A stretch of 64,000 bases of DNA, from contig QZKW01000088.1 of the NCBI GenBank assembly GCA_003599885.1, positions 124,001 through 188,000 on the forward strand. The letters are read 5' to 3'. Both the position numbers and the translations under genes were made by a program. The notes below the pieces were generated by a model. The model was not told the DNA's origin and did not search any database. It saw only the letters and a list, made by a program, of their open reading frames with translations. This document shows positions 49,754 to 58,963 of this stretch, piece after piece. Position 1 is the first letter of the stretch. Each line of letters starts with the position of its first letter. The DNA comes from Desulfobacteraceae bacterium (GTDB lineage: Bacteria > Desulfobacterota > Desulfobacteria > Desulfobacterales > Desulfosalsimonadaceae).

Positions 49754-50517
49754 GAAACCGTCATATCGTCATCAAAAGGTTTGATGATCTGGAATGTGAT
49801 GTTGTCCGTGGCGCCGTTGGCATATGCCTGTTTCAGCAGATAATCCCTGGCCTTAAAAATGGAGGATTGTTTCAGCACCGTGCGGATGAATTCCTCATCC
49901 ACCATATTATATAGGCCATCACTGCAGATCAGAAAGATGTGGTTCCTGTTCAGAGGCTCCATCCGGATAAATGGTTCAAGCGGGATTTCGTCTCCGGTGA
50001 TGGCCTGGGTCAATACATGTTTTTGCGGATGCGCCCGTGCCTCATCAATAGATATCTGGTTTTTCTCAAGCAGACCATTGACAATGGTTTGATCATGGCT
50101 TTTCTGGGTCAGATTTTCTCCATCGAAGCAATAGATGCGGGTGTCTCCGACGTTGGCGTAAATCACGTCGCTTTCAAGCAGGATCAAGGCCGACAGCGTG
50201 GTGCCGAACATGGAGGAAATCCGGTTTGTCCCCTTGACGGCGCGCAAGGCCAACTGGGAATTGGAAAAAAATCCGGAAACGATTGAGGCGGCAGCGGCAG
50301 GGTCGCAGCTTGCAACAGAAGTGAATTCCTGAATCAGGGCATCGACCGCCGCCCGGCTGGCGAGATCCCCCGATCCATAACCGCCCATACCGTCGGCCAC
50401 GCAGAATAACTCCGCGCCAACGGATTCATTGATGGCATGTCCGGCAAAATCCTCATTCTGCTGCCGGACTCTGCCCGGGTCGCTGCACGAGACGAAAAGA
50501 TGCTCCATTCCGGTCAT
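49750..50517 (-). CDS. PP2C-type Ser/Thr protein phosphatase
   Basis: 255 residues, cytosolic. Metal-binding motifs of the PPM family are SDPGRVRQQNED, CVADGMGGYGSGD, GTTLSALIL, YANVGDTRIY, ICSDGLYNMV and ANGATDNIT. TGAGG lies just upstream of the ATG. It is the first gene of the long - strand run that contains the Tad genes, the FHA proteins and the kinase, and should reverse the kinase. A putative promoter lies 48-77 bases upstream. Confidence 0.93.
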   Translation of the reverse strand: MTGMEHLFVSCSDPGRVRQQNEDFAGHAINESVGAELFCVADGMGGYGSGDLASRAAVDALIQEFTSVASCDPAAAASIVSGFFSNSQLALRAVKGTNRISSMFGTTLSALILLESDVIYANVGDTRIYCFDGENLTQKSHDQTIVNGLLEKNQISIDEARAHPQKHVLTQAITGDEIPLEPFIRMEPLNRNHIFLICSDGLYNMVDEEFIRTVLKQSSIFKARDYLLKQAYANGATDNITFQIIKPFDDDMTVS

Positions 50518-50842
50518 ATGGCCTCAGGGTAGATGTATTTTTTCAGGTATTAGGCTTAATAGGGATAGTAGCAAAACACAGCAGCGCAAATCAACTATAA
50601 ATACCATATCAGTCTATTTTTCCGGGGGGTGGAGTCGTTTAAAGTCTTTCACCGCATAAGTTGATTTTGAAGAAGTCAGTTTGTACGCCATATCCCGAAC
50701 CCATCGGACCGGCTCCTGTTTGCTGTTCTCAGTAAATAGCGGATGATGCGTGGAGAATTACCAGAAAAGCTTTTTTTTATGTTTATCATTGGATATAATG
50801 CCGGTTCATTATAACCAATGAAAGGCCAGAGGCCATCCGACG
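50518..50842. other. Divergent intergenic region upstream of the Tad run
   Basis: 325 bases between the PP2C gene (-) and the zinc-ribbon gene (+). On the - strand a sigma-70-like pair is visible (reported separately). On the + strand TATAAT at 50794-50799 could be a -10 for the zinc-ribbon gene, with no good -35. No RNA gene is seen. Confidence 0.45.
50565..50594 (-). promoter_or_regulatory. Putative sigma-70 promoter for the PP2C-Tad operon
   Basis: On the - strand TTGATT (50589-50594) and TACTAT (50565-50570) are separated by 18 bases, about 50 bases before the PP2C ATG. The match is moderate (four or five of six at each box). Confidence 0.4.
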
Positions 50843-52474
50843 ATGAAATGCGAAAACTGTGGAATTCTATTGAAGCCGTATTACACGTTTTGTCCGAATT
50901 GCGGGGCCGACCTCAGGAACCGGCCCCGGCGATTCGGCCCTCTTGTGGTAACAGCCGTTCTTACGGTTGCGATATGCTTAAGTTTGGGCTATTGGCACAT
51001 ACAGCGGACGGGGTGGCGTGGATTTCCCTTGTTTTCTTCGCATGCAGATTCATCCGATACCGCCCAGGCGCCAATCCCATCCAATGATCGACTTCATTTC
51101 ACCCCAACCCTGTTCCCCTTCTTGAAAACAGGCACGTCCGTCATGCCGGTAACTGCCGGACAGGTGTTGCTTTCAGATATCACGGGCAATCCCATCGCAA
51201 GGATAACGGCGGCGGTATCTGGGGGCGGCTGGGTCGCTATCCCGTCCCAGGCATGTGTGGGCGCGCGCGAATGGGTTTTTCAGACCGCAGATGGCGCTGC
51301 ATTGGAAATCACCGGCGGGATTATGGGGGATTCGGATAGCATGGGACTCTGGCAGATTGAAAACGGCCGTCCTTTTTCCGGCCCGCCTCTTTCCGCCGCC
51401 CGGTTGGATGCCCCTTTGGTCTGGATTTCGCTGGTTTCAGATCGCAGCGTTACCCTTTCCAGACTGATGATTCAATCCGAGCAGATGAATGTGATTCATC
51501 TGTCGCTGCCCTCGACTTTTGATGGGCCCGGCGTTTTTATTCAGGACGGCAGGATGGTGGGGTGGACGTTTGGCGAATTGGTGGAAGGGGGCTTCCTCTG
51601 GAAAGGACCGGATGAAAACAACCTGGTGATGGAATTGGGTGTAGAGGACTTTTACCGGCTGACATTTGAAGGCGGCAGAGAAGAGCAGATGACCATCGCC
51701 TATGGCATGGACGATGCCCATCCGCTTCAGGCTTTGGCAGCATTTGCCGATGGATTTCGTCTTGCCCCGACGCTTTTGGCTGAGAAAACGCCCTCTCATC
51801 TCAGGACCGGCGCGTTGATTAATGAAATGCGGCTTGTTATGTCCAAAATTATTGAAAGAGGAGAAAGTGCATCGATTCCGGATGTTTTTGACGGTCCGGC
51901 CCTGGCAGGGACCGGCGATATCAAGCTTATGCTGGATGTGCTGACAATCATGGGTCAGGCGGCGGGGCCGGAAAAAACCGCAGATGTCATCGATGATATT
52001 CTGATGGCGTCCCAGGGGCTAAATGAAGATGAAATCCGCCATCTCCAGGAATTTCGGAACGCGCTTAATGAAAAAATTCAGAAAAGTGAAAAAGATAAAG
52101 TAATTATCCGGTTTTCCCCGGATTCGGATCAAATCCGGGCCAGAGGCATCCTGAATAACCGGCTGTTCCAGAATTTTGTGGTGGACACCGGCGCGTCAAT
52201 GGTGACGATTCCATCGGCTGCGGCAAAAGCCATGGGGCTTGACGTCCGCTCCGCCCCGCGTCGCCGGATTACCACGGCCGGCGGGATGATTGAAGCGCCG
52301 GAAGTGCTTTTGGACGCCGTTGAGTTTGACGGCTGGATTGAATATGATGTGACGGCCTACGTCATTGATCTGCCGGACCAATCCGGTCTGGGGCTGCTGG
52401 GATTGAACTATTTGAACCGTTTCCGGATGGATGTCAACACGGCGTCCGGTGAGTTGACTCTGGAACCGCGTTAA
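50843..52474 (+). CDS. Membrane protein with zinc ribbon and retropepsin-like aspartic protease domain
   Basis: 543 residues. The N-terminus is a zinc ribbon (C3, C6, C17, C20) in the cytoplasm, then a transmembrane helix (about 32-50). A periplasmic part follows: a trypsin-like or PDZ-like beta-rich domain with no visible catalytic triad (about 85-290), a helical stretch, and a C-terminal clan AA retropepsin-like domain with VVDTGASMVTIP (catalytic Asp448), an ITTAGG loop and GLGLLGLNYLNRF. Retropepsin-like bacterial proteases with a single DTG act as homodimers. The substrate is unknown. It is divergent from the Tad run and 23 bases upstream of the DUF3786 gene. Confidence 0.75.
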   Translation: MKCENCGILLKPYYTFCPNCGADLRNRPRRFGPLVVTAVLTVAICLSLGYWHIQRTGWRGFPLFSSHADSSDTAQAPIPSNDRLHFTPTLFPFLKTGTSVMPVTAGQVLLSDITGNPIARITAAVSGGGWVAIPSQACVGAREWVFQTADGAALEITGGIMGDSDSMGLWQIENGRPFSGPPLSAARLDAPLVWISLVSDRSVTLSRLMIQSEQMNVIHLSLPSTFDGPGVFIQDGRMVGWTFGELVEGGFLWKGPDENNLVMELGVEDFYRLTFEGGREEQMTIAYGMDDAHPLQALAAFADGFRLAPTLLAEKTPSHLRTGALINEMRLVMSKIIERGESASIPDVFDGPALAGTGDIKLMLDVLTIMGQAAGPEKTADVIDDILMASQGLNEDEIRHLQEFRNALNEKIQKSEKDKVIIRFSPDSDQIRARGILNNRLFQNFVVDTGASMVTIPSAAAKAMGLDVRSAPRRRITTAGGMIEAPEVLLDAVEFDGWIEYDVTAYVIDLPDQSGLGLLGLNYLNRFRMDVNTASGELTLEPR

Positions 52475-52497
52475 TCATTGACAGAGGAAGGGGTATA

Positions 52498-53304
52498 ATG
52501 ACGAAATTGAAAACAACCATGGATATTTACAAGCTTCTTGATCATTCCAATTGCCGGGAATGCGGTGAAAAGGCATGCCTGGCGTTTGCCGCCGGTGTGT
52601 TCAAGGGTAAAAGACAATTGGCGGAATGTCCCCGTCTGGATCCATCGATCATTGAAAAGTATACCGGAAATATCCAAAAAGCACAGTCCATTGAAGAGGA
52701 CATGGCGGACAAAGTGGTGGCGTTAAAAGAAAAAATCCAATCCATTGACTTGTCCGAAGCTGCTTTTCGGCTGGGCGGCCGGTTTTCCGAAGGCAGACTG
52801 AATTTTCGTATTTTTGGCAAGGAATTCGGCGTGGATCCCGCTGGCCGTTTTTATACTGAAATACATGTCAATCCCTGGTTAATGATTCCGGTTCTTTATT
52901 ATATTGTCGAAGGGGGCGGCACGCCGGCTTCCGGGCAGTGGGCACCTTTCCGGGAATTGAAGGGCGGTATGATCAGAAATCCGCTGTTTCAGCAGCGGTG
53001 TGAAAAACCCTTAAAACATCTGGCTGATGAATATACGGATTTTTTTAAAGATCTGCTGGATATTTTTGACGGCAGGCAGGTGGATAATTTGTTTGATTCC
53101 GATATTTCGATTGTTCTGCAATTTTTGCCGCTGGTGCCGATGCTGGTGTGCTACTGGAAGCCCGATGAAGGACTGGAATCCACGTTGAATCTGTTTTTTG
53201 ACGCCACCGCTGCCGACAACCTGGATATTGATTCTCTGTATACCCTGGTGGCAGGGTTTGTGCACATGTTTGAGAAAATAGCCGCCCGGCACGGGGTGAA
53301 ATAA
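52498..53304 (+). CDS. 4Fe-4S domain plus DUF3786 protein
   Basis: 268 residues. An N-terminal [4Fe-4S] motif (C19, C22, C27, C44) of the type found in the CO dehydrogenase/acetyl-CoA synthase corrinoid protein large subunit (CxxCGxxxC, then CP) is followed by a DUF3786 domain (about 90-260; LNFRIFGKEFGVD, WAPFRELKGG, LPLVPMLVCYWKPDEG). DUF3786 is typical of strict anaerobes, with an unknown role possibly in corrinoid or methyl metabolism. A GAGGAAGGGG Shine-Dalgarno lies before the ATG. Confidence 0.85.
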   Translation: MTKLKTTMDIYKLLDHSNCRECGEKACLAFAAGVFKGKRQLAECPRLDPSIIEKYTGNIQKAQSIEEDMADKVVALKEKIQSIDLSEAAFRLGGRFSEGRLNFRIFGKEFGVDPAGRFYTEIHVNPWLMIPVLYYIVEGGGTPASGQWAPFRELKGGMIRNPLFQQRCEKPLKHLADEYTDFFKDLLDIFDGRQVDNLFDSDISIVLQFLPLVPMLVCYWKPDEGLESTLNLFFDATAADNLDIDSLYTLVAGFVHMFEKIAARHGVK

Positions 53305-53328
53305 ACCATCCGGACCGAATCCGTTTTT

Positions 53329-54531
53329 TTAATGCCCGGATACCAGTCGAATCAGCGCGATTTCCGATTTCCCGGCCGTGCGCATGGGCGGTCCCCATGT
53401 GCCGGTCCCGCAGGTGGTGTATATCTGAAAGCCGCCGTCTTTTTGCAGACCGTAATCATAACCGTTAAACAACAGGCGGGTGATCCAGTTGAAAGGGAAA
53501 ATCTGTCCGTGGTGGGTATGGCCGGAAAGTTGCAGATCGGCGTTTAATTGTTTGTTGAGAGCAAACGACGTGTCCGGCTTCCAGTAGGTGCGGGTATGCC
53601 GCCGGGCGCGGTCCCCGGTCTGCTTTTGGACCGAAGTGGGGGTGTGGAACATCAGAATCCGGGCATGACCGGATGCCTTGTCTGCGGTTAGATTTTTGAT
53701 TTCCAACAGGTCTTCAATCCCCGGATAGCTGATGCCGATAAGCTCCAGCCCGTCAATATCGATGCATTCGTTGTCTAACACCCGGATTTGTGTTTTTTTT
53801 ATAATATCCAACGCTTTCCGGATGCCCACGTAGTGTTCGTGATTGCCGGTGACAAAGAAAACGCCGCGCCGGGCGCGAATCTGGCGGATGGGTTGAATGA
53901 TTTCAGCATACGATCCGTTCACTCCGTCGAGCAGGTCGCCGGTGATTAAAACCAGGTCCGGGGCCAGTTTATTGACCCGGCTGACCAGGCGTTCGGCAAA
54001 GGCTTTTCCGTGCATGTGACCCAGATGGATATCCGAAAGCTGAACGATGCGGCTGTTTATCCACAGTTCCGGAACATGCCGGACCGGGACGGAGATTTCA
54101 CTGATTCTGGGGTGAAATGCATTCCAGATGCCGTACATCGAAAATCCGGCCGCAGCCGTCAGCAGAATTCCGGCGATCATTTGATGGTTCAGGGGATGAT
54201 TCAGGGAACGGTTCGCTGAAAGGCCCGTATATTTTGAAACAAGGATGACGGCCCAGATGGCGGCAATTGCCGTCAGAAAGTGAACCAGAAATCCCATCCA
54301 GGTGGCGGCGAGGCGGTAATAGAGAATGGTTCCCTCCGACCCATGAAGGCGGAGCAATAGAAATGCGCTGATAAAGGAAACCGCTGTTATTGCCATGACC
54401 GCGTAAAGAACCGCCCGGAAAACAGGATTGGCGATCTGAAAAAAGCTGATGACGCTCCGGAAAAAGGCATAATGCATGCCGAAAACCAGCGTCTGGACGA
54501 TGACGATAAACAGGATGAGCCTTACCGTCAT
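53329..54531 (-). CDS. Membrane-anchored metallophosphoesterase (YkuE/YaeI type)
   Basis: 400 residues. Four N-terminal transmembrane helices (to about 145), then a calcineurin-like phosphoesterase with metal motifs SDIHLGH, ITGDLLDG, VTGNHEHY and SGHTHHGQ. Relatives hydrolyse lipid or nucleotide phosphate bonds, for example UDP-diacylglucosamine in LpxH/LpxI-like roles, or have unknown targets. The catalytic domain faces the periplasm or cytoplasm depending on helix number; I cannot decide. It converges with the DUF3786 gene. A short CGGA/TCCG hairpin with eight T (53311-53330) between them may stop + strand transcription. Confidence 0.88.
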   Translation of the reverse strand: MTVRLILFIVIVQTLVFGMHYAFFRSVISFFQIANPVFRAVLYAVMAITAVSFISAFLLLRLHGSEGTILYYRLAATWMGFLVHFLTAIAAIWAVILVSKYTGLSANRSLNHPLNHQMIAGILLTAAAGFSMYGIWNAFHPRISEISVPVRHVPELWINSRIVQLSDIHLGHMHGKAFAERLVSRVNKLAPDLVLITGDLLDGVNGSYAEIIQPIRQIRARRGVFFVTGNHEHYVGIRKALDIIKKTQIRVLDNECIDIDGLELIGISYPGIEDLLEIKNLTADKASGHARILMFHTPTSVQKQTGDRARRHTRTYWKPDTSFALNKQLNADLQLSGHTHHGQIFPFNWITRLLFNGYDYGLQKDGGFQIYTTCGTGTWGPPMRTAGKSEIALIRLVSGH

Positions 54532-54625
54532 GGGTGTGATGCAGGGCGGCGCCTTATGCCGCCATTCGGGTGTGGAATGATTTTACAAGAGGAAAGCTTT
54601 TCAGGATGTTTAGGTCGCATCGAAC

Positions 54626-56038
54626 TTATTTCCGTTTGAAGAGATTTTTAGCGGTGCTGATTTCTACATAGGAGGCCCCATTGTCCGAGCCGAAATTGCC
54701 GGCCAGAACCGTGATCAGGCTGTCCTTGGTGATGCGGTTTTCTTCGAGCAATCTGTTTAATGCGGTTTCCAGAAATTCATGGGTCGTGAGATCGGCCTGC
54801 ATGTAATGGGCGCTCACGCCAAAAGACAGGGCCATCTCCCTCATGACCCGTTTGCTGTAGCAAAACGCGTAAATCCGGTTTTCACCACGGTAGGCGGCCA
54901 GGCTCCGGATTGTTCTTCCGCTGATGGTGTCGGCAATCAGTCCTTTGGTGTTAAGGCGCAGGGACGCCTTGACGGCGGCCTTGGCCAGATAACTGGACAC
55001 ATCATTATTGGTTTCATAGGTGGTGTCGATAAAGGTGCTGAGGCTGGATTCCACTTCCAGGGCGATTTTTGCCATCATTTTCACAGATTCCAGAGGATAT
55101 TTCCCGTTGGCGGTTTCACCGGACAGCATGACGGCGTCCGTATGGTCCAGGCAGGCATTGGCCACATCCGACACCTCGGCCCGGGTGGGGCGGGGTGAGT
55201 GAATCATGGACTGAAGCATCTGGGTGGCGATAATAACGGGTTTGCGACGTTCAATGCATTTTCTGACGAGTTTTTTCTGAATAATCGGGATGCGTTCCGC
55301 CGGAATCTCCACCGCCAGGTCACCTCTGGCGATCATGGCCCCATAGGCGTGATCTAAAATTTCATCAATATTATCGACACCTTCCTGATTTTCAATTTTG
55401 GCGATGATTTTAATGGGGCTTTTTTTCGCATCCAGAATTTCCTGGATGGCGAGAATGTCTTCTTTCCGTCTGACAAATGAATGGGCGATAAAATCAATTT
55501 CCTGGTCGGCGGCGAATTCGATAAACGCCTTGTCTTTTTCGCTTAAAGACGGCAGGTTTTTGATTTTGACGGACGGCAGGTTCACGCTTTTTCTGCCCCG
55601 GATCAATCCGTCATTTCTGACTTCGCAGGTCAGGGATTGGCTGTTTTTCGCAACCACATTCAGTTCAATATCCCCGTCATCAATTAAGATCCTGTCGCCT
55701 TCAGACATGTCGTCCACAAACTGGTCATAGTTGACATACACGCAGGCCGAGCTGGTGTCTTCATTCTTGTCCCCTCTGACTGATATGATATCGCCGGATT
55801 TCACCGATATGTCTTCAGCAGAAAACGTGGTGCGGATTTCAGGGCCTTTGGTGTCGATCATCAGGGCGATGCGGTCGGAAACCGCCCGCACATTTTCGAT
55901 TACCGCCAGGGCTTCCTCCGGCGTCTGGTGAGCGGTATTGAGCCTCACCACATTGACTCCTGCCTGGTACATCTGGGTCAGCAGCGGAATATCGCATTGT
56001 TTATTGGATATGGTGGCAATAATTTTTGTTTTTTTCAT
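54626..56038 (-). CDS. pyk: Pyruvate kinase
   Basis: 470 residues, typical length. Converts phosphoenolpyruvate and ADP to pyruvate and ATP. Motifs: VVRLNTAHQTPEEAL (usually N-x-S-H), DTKGPEIRT, the active-site KIIAKIENQEGVDN with the catalytic Lys, IMIARGDLAVEIP, IIATQMLQSM and VMLSGETANGKYP. The C-terminal allosteric domain is complete. NTAHQ instead of NFSHG is a slight departure also seen in other anaerobes. Monocistronic with its own upstream region (232 bases). Confidence 0.97.
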   Translation of the reverse strand: MKKTKIIATISNKQCDIPLLTQMYQAGVNVVRLNTAHQTPEEALAVIENVRAVSDRIALMIDTKGPEIRTTFSAEDISVKSGDIISVRGDKNEDTSSACVYVNYDQFVDDMSEGDRILIDDGDIELNVVAKNSQSLTCEVRNDGLIRGRKSVNLPSVKIKNLPSLSEKDKAFIEFAADQEIDFIAHSFVRRKEDILAIQEILDAKKSPIKIIAKIENQEGVDNIDEILDHAYGAMIARGDLAVEIPAERIPIIQKKLVRKCIERRKPVIIATQMLQSMIHSPRPTRAEVSDVANACLDHTDAVMLSGETANGKYPLESVKMMAKIALEVESSLSTFIDTTYETNNDVSSYLAKAAVKASLRLNTKGLIADTISGRTIRSLAAYRGENRIYAFCYSKRVMREMALSFGVSAHYMQADLTTHEFLETALNRLLEENRITKDSLITVLAGNFGSDNGASYVEISTAKNLFKRK

Positions 56039-56270
56039 AGGGTCGCCTTATGCTTCACGGTTTTATATCTAAAATCAGCCGAATCCCGGCAGATTATTAA
56101 TTTAATCCGGTTATACTTTTCATACAAGCGATTTTATCAGCAGTTCAGTGTCCGGAGCAGTTGCTTTTTTTGGGTGAAATAGCATATTGATGTCGGTTTT
56201 AAAACTTGATAGGCTTTTGCGGTAAGTTTTATCAGCCAGGAATACTTTTTGACCGGGAGGCTAAACCAAT

Positions 56271-57102
56271 ATGTCCAAGGAAGATATCCATCTGGAAAGG
56301 CGGGGGGCGGTCGCGGTTTTAACGCTGGACCGGCCCCGCCGTCAGAACACGTTTAATGACCGCATGTTTGAATCTCTGGAAAGGGTCACCCGGGAATTGA
56401 AAGCACATCTGCCCAGGGCGATTGTGATCACTGGCGCCGGAGATAAGGCCTTTTGCGCCGGGTTTGATATTCAGCCGGACAACCCATTGTCATCCGGTTT
56501 GATTGACGCCGTGGACAAGAAGCATCAGGGGCCTGCCCGGGAGCTGATTCTTTATATCCGCAAGCTTGTGGACGGGTTTGTGGCGTTGCCGGTGCCCATC
56601 ATTGCGGCCATCAACGGCCTGGCCTATGGCGGCGGGGCCGAGTTGTCGGTCCGGTGCGATCTGCGGGTCATGGAGCCTGCTGCTGTGATCTGTTTTTCGG
56701 AAGTCAGGCTGGGATTAATGCCCGACTGGGGCGGCGGGGCGGCGCTGGCGCACCTTATCGGTCCGTCGCGGGCAGCGGATATGCTGCTCACGGCCCGCAG
56801 GGTGCAGGCAGGCGAAGCCATTAATCTCGGGCTGGTGAACCCGGATCAGCCGGCCGGGCGAGTGCCTTGAAGATGCTGTGGCTCTGGCGAACATGATCGC
56901 GGCCAACAGCCCCAGAGCTGTGAGCTATACCCTGTCGCTCCTCCGTCAAAGCCGGAACCTGACATCCGAACAAACCTTGGATCTGGAGTTTGAAAAAGCC
57001 GTTTCCCTGATCGCTTCCGGAGAATATTTTTACGGGGTGGCTGCGTTTTTAGAAAAACGGGAGCCGGAGTTCCCGGATTTTGATCCCGGCGTTTCAGATT
57101 AG
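56271..57102 (+). pseudogene. Enoyl-CoA hydratase/isomerase gene with a one-base frameshift
   Basis: The frame from the ATG at 56271 (AGG Shine-Dalgarno GGGAGG) encodes a crotonase-fold enzyme up to LGLVNP and then runs into a stop at 56868-56870. Family sequence resumes in another frame (ECLEDAVALANMIAANSPRA) and runs to the stop at 57102. Removing one C from the CCC at 56840-56842 restores one frame of 276 residues (VNRIS...GECLED). The oxyanion-hole motifs are intact (DKAFCAGFDIQ, AYGGGAEL) and a Glu is present at the second catalytic position (FSEVRLGL). Normally it would hydrate enoyl-CoA in beta-oxidation. It may be a real recent mutation or a sequencing error in the C run. Confidence 0.85.
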
Positions 57103-57292
57103 GCGAACATGAACCCCGATCGCCTGTCTGAACGATTATTTCTTTTGGTTGTTTTATTTTTATGCTAATAAAAAACATTTGTTCCTGTTTTTATGTTTTT
57201 TCGCGCAAAGATGCCTTGATATAATGCACAATCGCATCGGTGGATGCGTTTTTATGGCTGGTTCACTTCCAAACACGTAAGAGGTGGGGATA

Positions 57293-58552
57293 ATGAAATT
57301 AAGACCGAGTTGTTTGCTGGTGTTTATTGTTGTGATGATGTGCGTGGGGTTGCCTGCGTGTTCTTCCATATTGAAGCCGCCGATAATCAAAGCGGCTGAA
57401 ACGGGAGAAATCGATAAAGTGGACCAACTGATTGCTGAGGGAGTGCCTGTAGACACCTCCAATAGAGCGGGTGTGACGCCATTGTTCATGGCAGCCACAA
57501 ATGGGCATGAGGATGTCGCCACCCGCCTGATTGACAAAGGCGCTGATCTCAATACCGCCATCTTAAAGCCCTTTCAGTTTGAAGACGGGGTGCTCGCCAA
57601 AGGGGCCACTCCCCTAATGGCGGCCCTGGCCGGCGGGCATGGCAAAATTGCAGACATTTTAATGCAGAACGGCGCAGAAGTCAGTGCTTCTGATGAAAAC
57701 GGATTGACCCCGCTGATGTTGGCTGCGTCCAAATGCAGTCCTGAGACAGTGGCGGCATGTATCAAAAAAGGGGCGAATGTGAATGCCGCAACCACGGTTG
57801 ATATCGTCGCCAAAGGCAGGGAAACCGTATTCTCGGGAACCACGGCGTTGATTTTGGCCCTGTCGAACAAGAAAGCCGAAAATGCGGCGGTCCTGATTGA
57901 GAACGGCGCAGACATAAAGGCGGCCACAGGCAGCAATGTTTCTCCCTTAATCGCTGCTGCAGGCGCGGGTGACGCAAAAAATCTTCAATTCTTGATCGAT
58001 TCCGGGGTGGATGTGAATCTGCCGGATAAAAATGGAACCACCGCCCTGATGGCCGCTTCTGCCGCAGGCAGTCTGTCGGCGGTTGAAATGTTGATCGCCC
58101 ATGGGGCGGATGTGAATGCGCGTTCCACTTTGTCCTATACCGTCGGAAAAATTACAGTGCCGAAAGGATGGACAGCGCTTTCAGGAGCGGCTTTCGCCGG
58201 GCATGCGGAAGTGGTTGAATTCCTGATTGAAAATGGCGCCGATGTGAATGCGAAAGACGACGATACCCATATCGATGCGCTTTTTTTGGCCTCTGAGGCA
58301 GGGCATCTGGAAGTCGCCAACTTCCTGATTGCCAGTGGCGCAAATGTGTATGCGGAAACAAAAATGGGAACCGCCTTCTGTGTGGCGAGTCATTACGGAT
58401 ATCCTGAGATCGCAGAAGCGATTGGAGAGGCAAGACAAAAGTTGAAGGATCAGGAGGAAGCAAAAACAACCGATATGACCGGAACCCCCGCCGGGCATAG
58501 TTTTCAGACCGGCCCGGAATCAGAGCCCGCCGGAGATTCGGCAGGGGAGTGA
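57293..58552 (+). CDS. Ankyrin-repeat lipoprotein
   Basis: 419 residues from the ATG at 57293, which has GAGGTGGGG upstream. The leader ends in GLPAC (Cys23), a lipobox. About ten ankyrin repeats fill the mature protein (for example GVTPLFMAATNGHEDVATRLI, GATPLMAALAGGHGKIADIL and NGTTALMAASAAGSLSAVEML). Two repeats carry insertions with VDIVAKGRETVFSG and YTVGKITVPKGW. Ankyrin repeats bind proteins; here the surface or periplasmic location is the notable point. A 19-base-loop terminator follows. Confidence 0.9.
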   Translation: MKLRPSCLLVFIVVMMCVGLPACSSILKPPIIKAAETGEIDKVDQLIAEGVPVDTSNRAGVTPLFMAATNGHEDVATRLIDKGADLNTAILKPFQFEDGVLAKGATPLMAALAGGHGKIADILMQNGAEVSASDENGLTPLMLAASKCSPETVAACIKKGANVNAATTVDIVAKGRETVFSGTTALILALSNKKAENAAVLIENGADIKAATGSNVSPLIAAAGAGDAKNLQFLIDSGVDVNLPDKNGTTALMAASAAGSLSAVEMLIAHGADVNARSTLSYTVGKITVPKGWTALSGAAFAGHAEVVEFLIENGADVNAKDDDTHIDALFLASEAGHLEVANFLIASGANVYAETKMGTAFCVASHYGYPEIAEAIGEARQKLKDQEEAKTTDMTGTPAGHSFQTGPESEPAGDSAGE

Positions 58553-58628
58553 TGGGCAAGGCAAAAGATGCCGGTTCAGGAATTAAAAACAACGTAAAAC
58601 AACAGATACGAAAGAAAAAGAGCAAAGG

Positions 58629-58667
58629 CATGCCCGGGAAGTCAGACCCCCCTGAAGCCCGGGCATG
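58629..58667 (+). terminator. Terminator after the ankyrin lipoprotein
   Basis: CATGCCCGGG (58629-58638) pairs perfectly with CCCGGGCATG (58658-58667), loop 19 bases, followed by an A/T-rich tract containing TTTTTTT. The rest of the region 58553-58963 holds no gene that I can see. Confidence 0.75.
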
Positions 58668-58963
58668 AGACAAAAAAATATTTTATGGTTTTTTTAACCA
58701 CCACAATTGGCTGATCATTATTTTTTTAAATAAACTATCCTGTAGAACGAATACGCTCTTAAGATTAGGCTTGATTTCTGTGTTTTTATAAGGTATTGTA
58801 ACTCAAAATCCTGTCCCCTTCTATCTTCGATTTTCATCCGTTACTGCTGGGAAACGCGCCTGTCCTGTGATTCGTAAGCCTCTTGTTTGTAAACTATTGC
58901 TGCCATATCAGGCAGGCGGCACGGGATCTGTCAGTATTTATTTGAGTAAGGAGGAAAGAAACC

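Noticed and set aside
56838-56870. Programmed frameshift in the enoyl-CoA hydratase gene
   Set aside because: No slippery heptamer, no stimulatory hairpin seen, and this family is not known for it; a simple one-base indel or sequencing error explains it.
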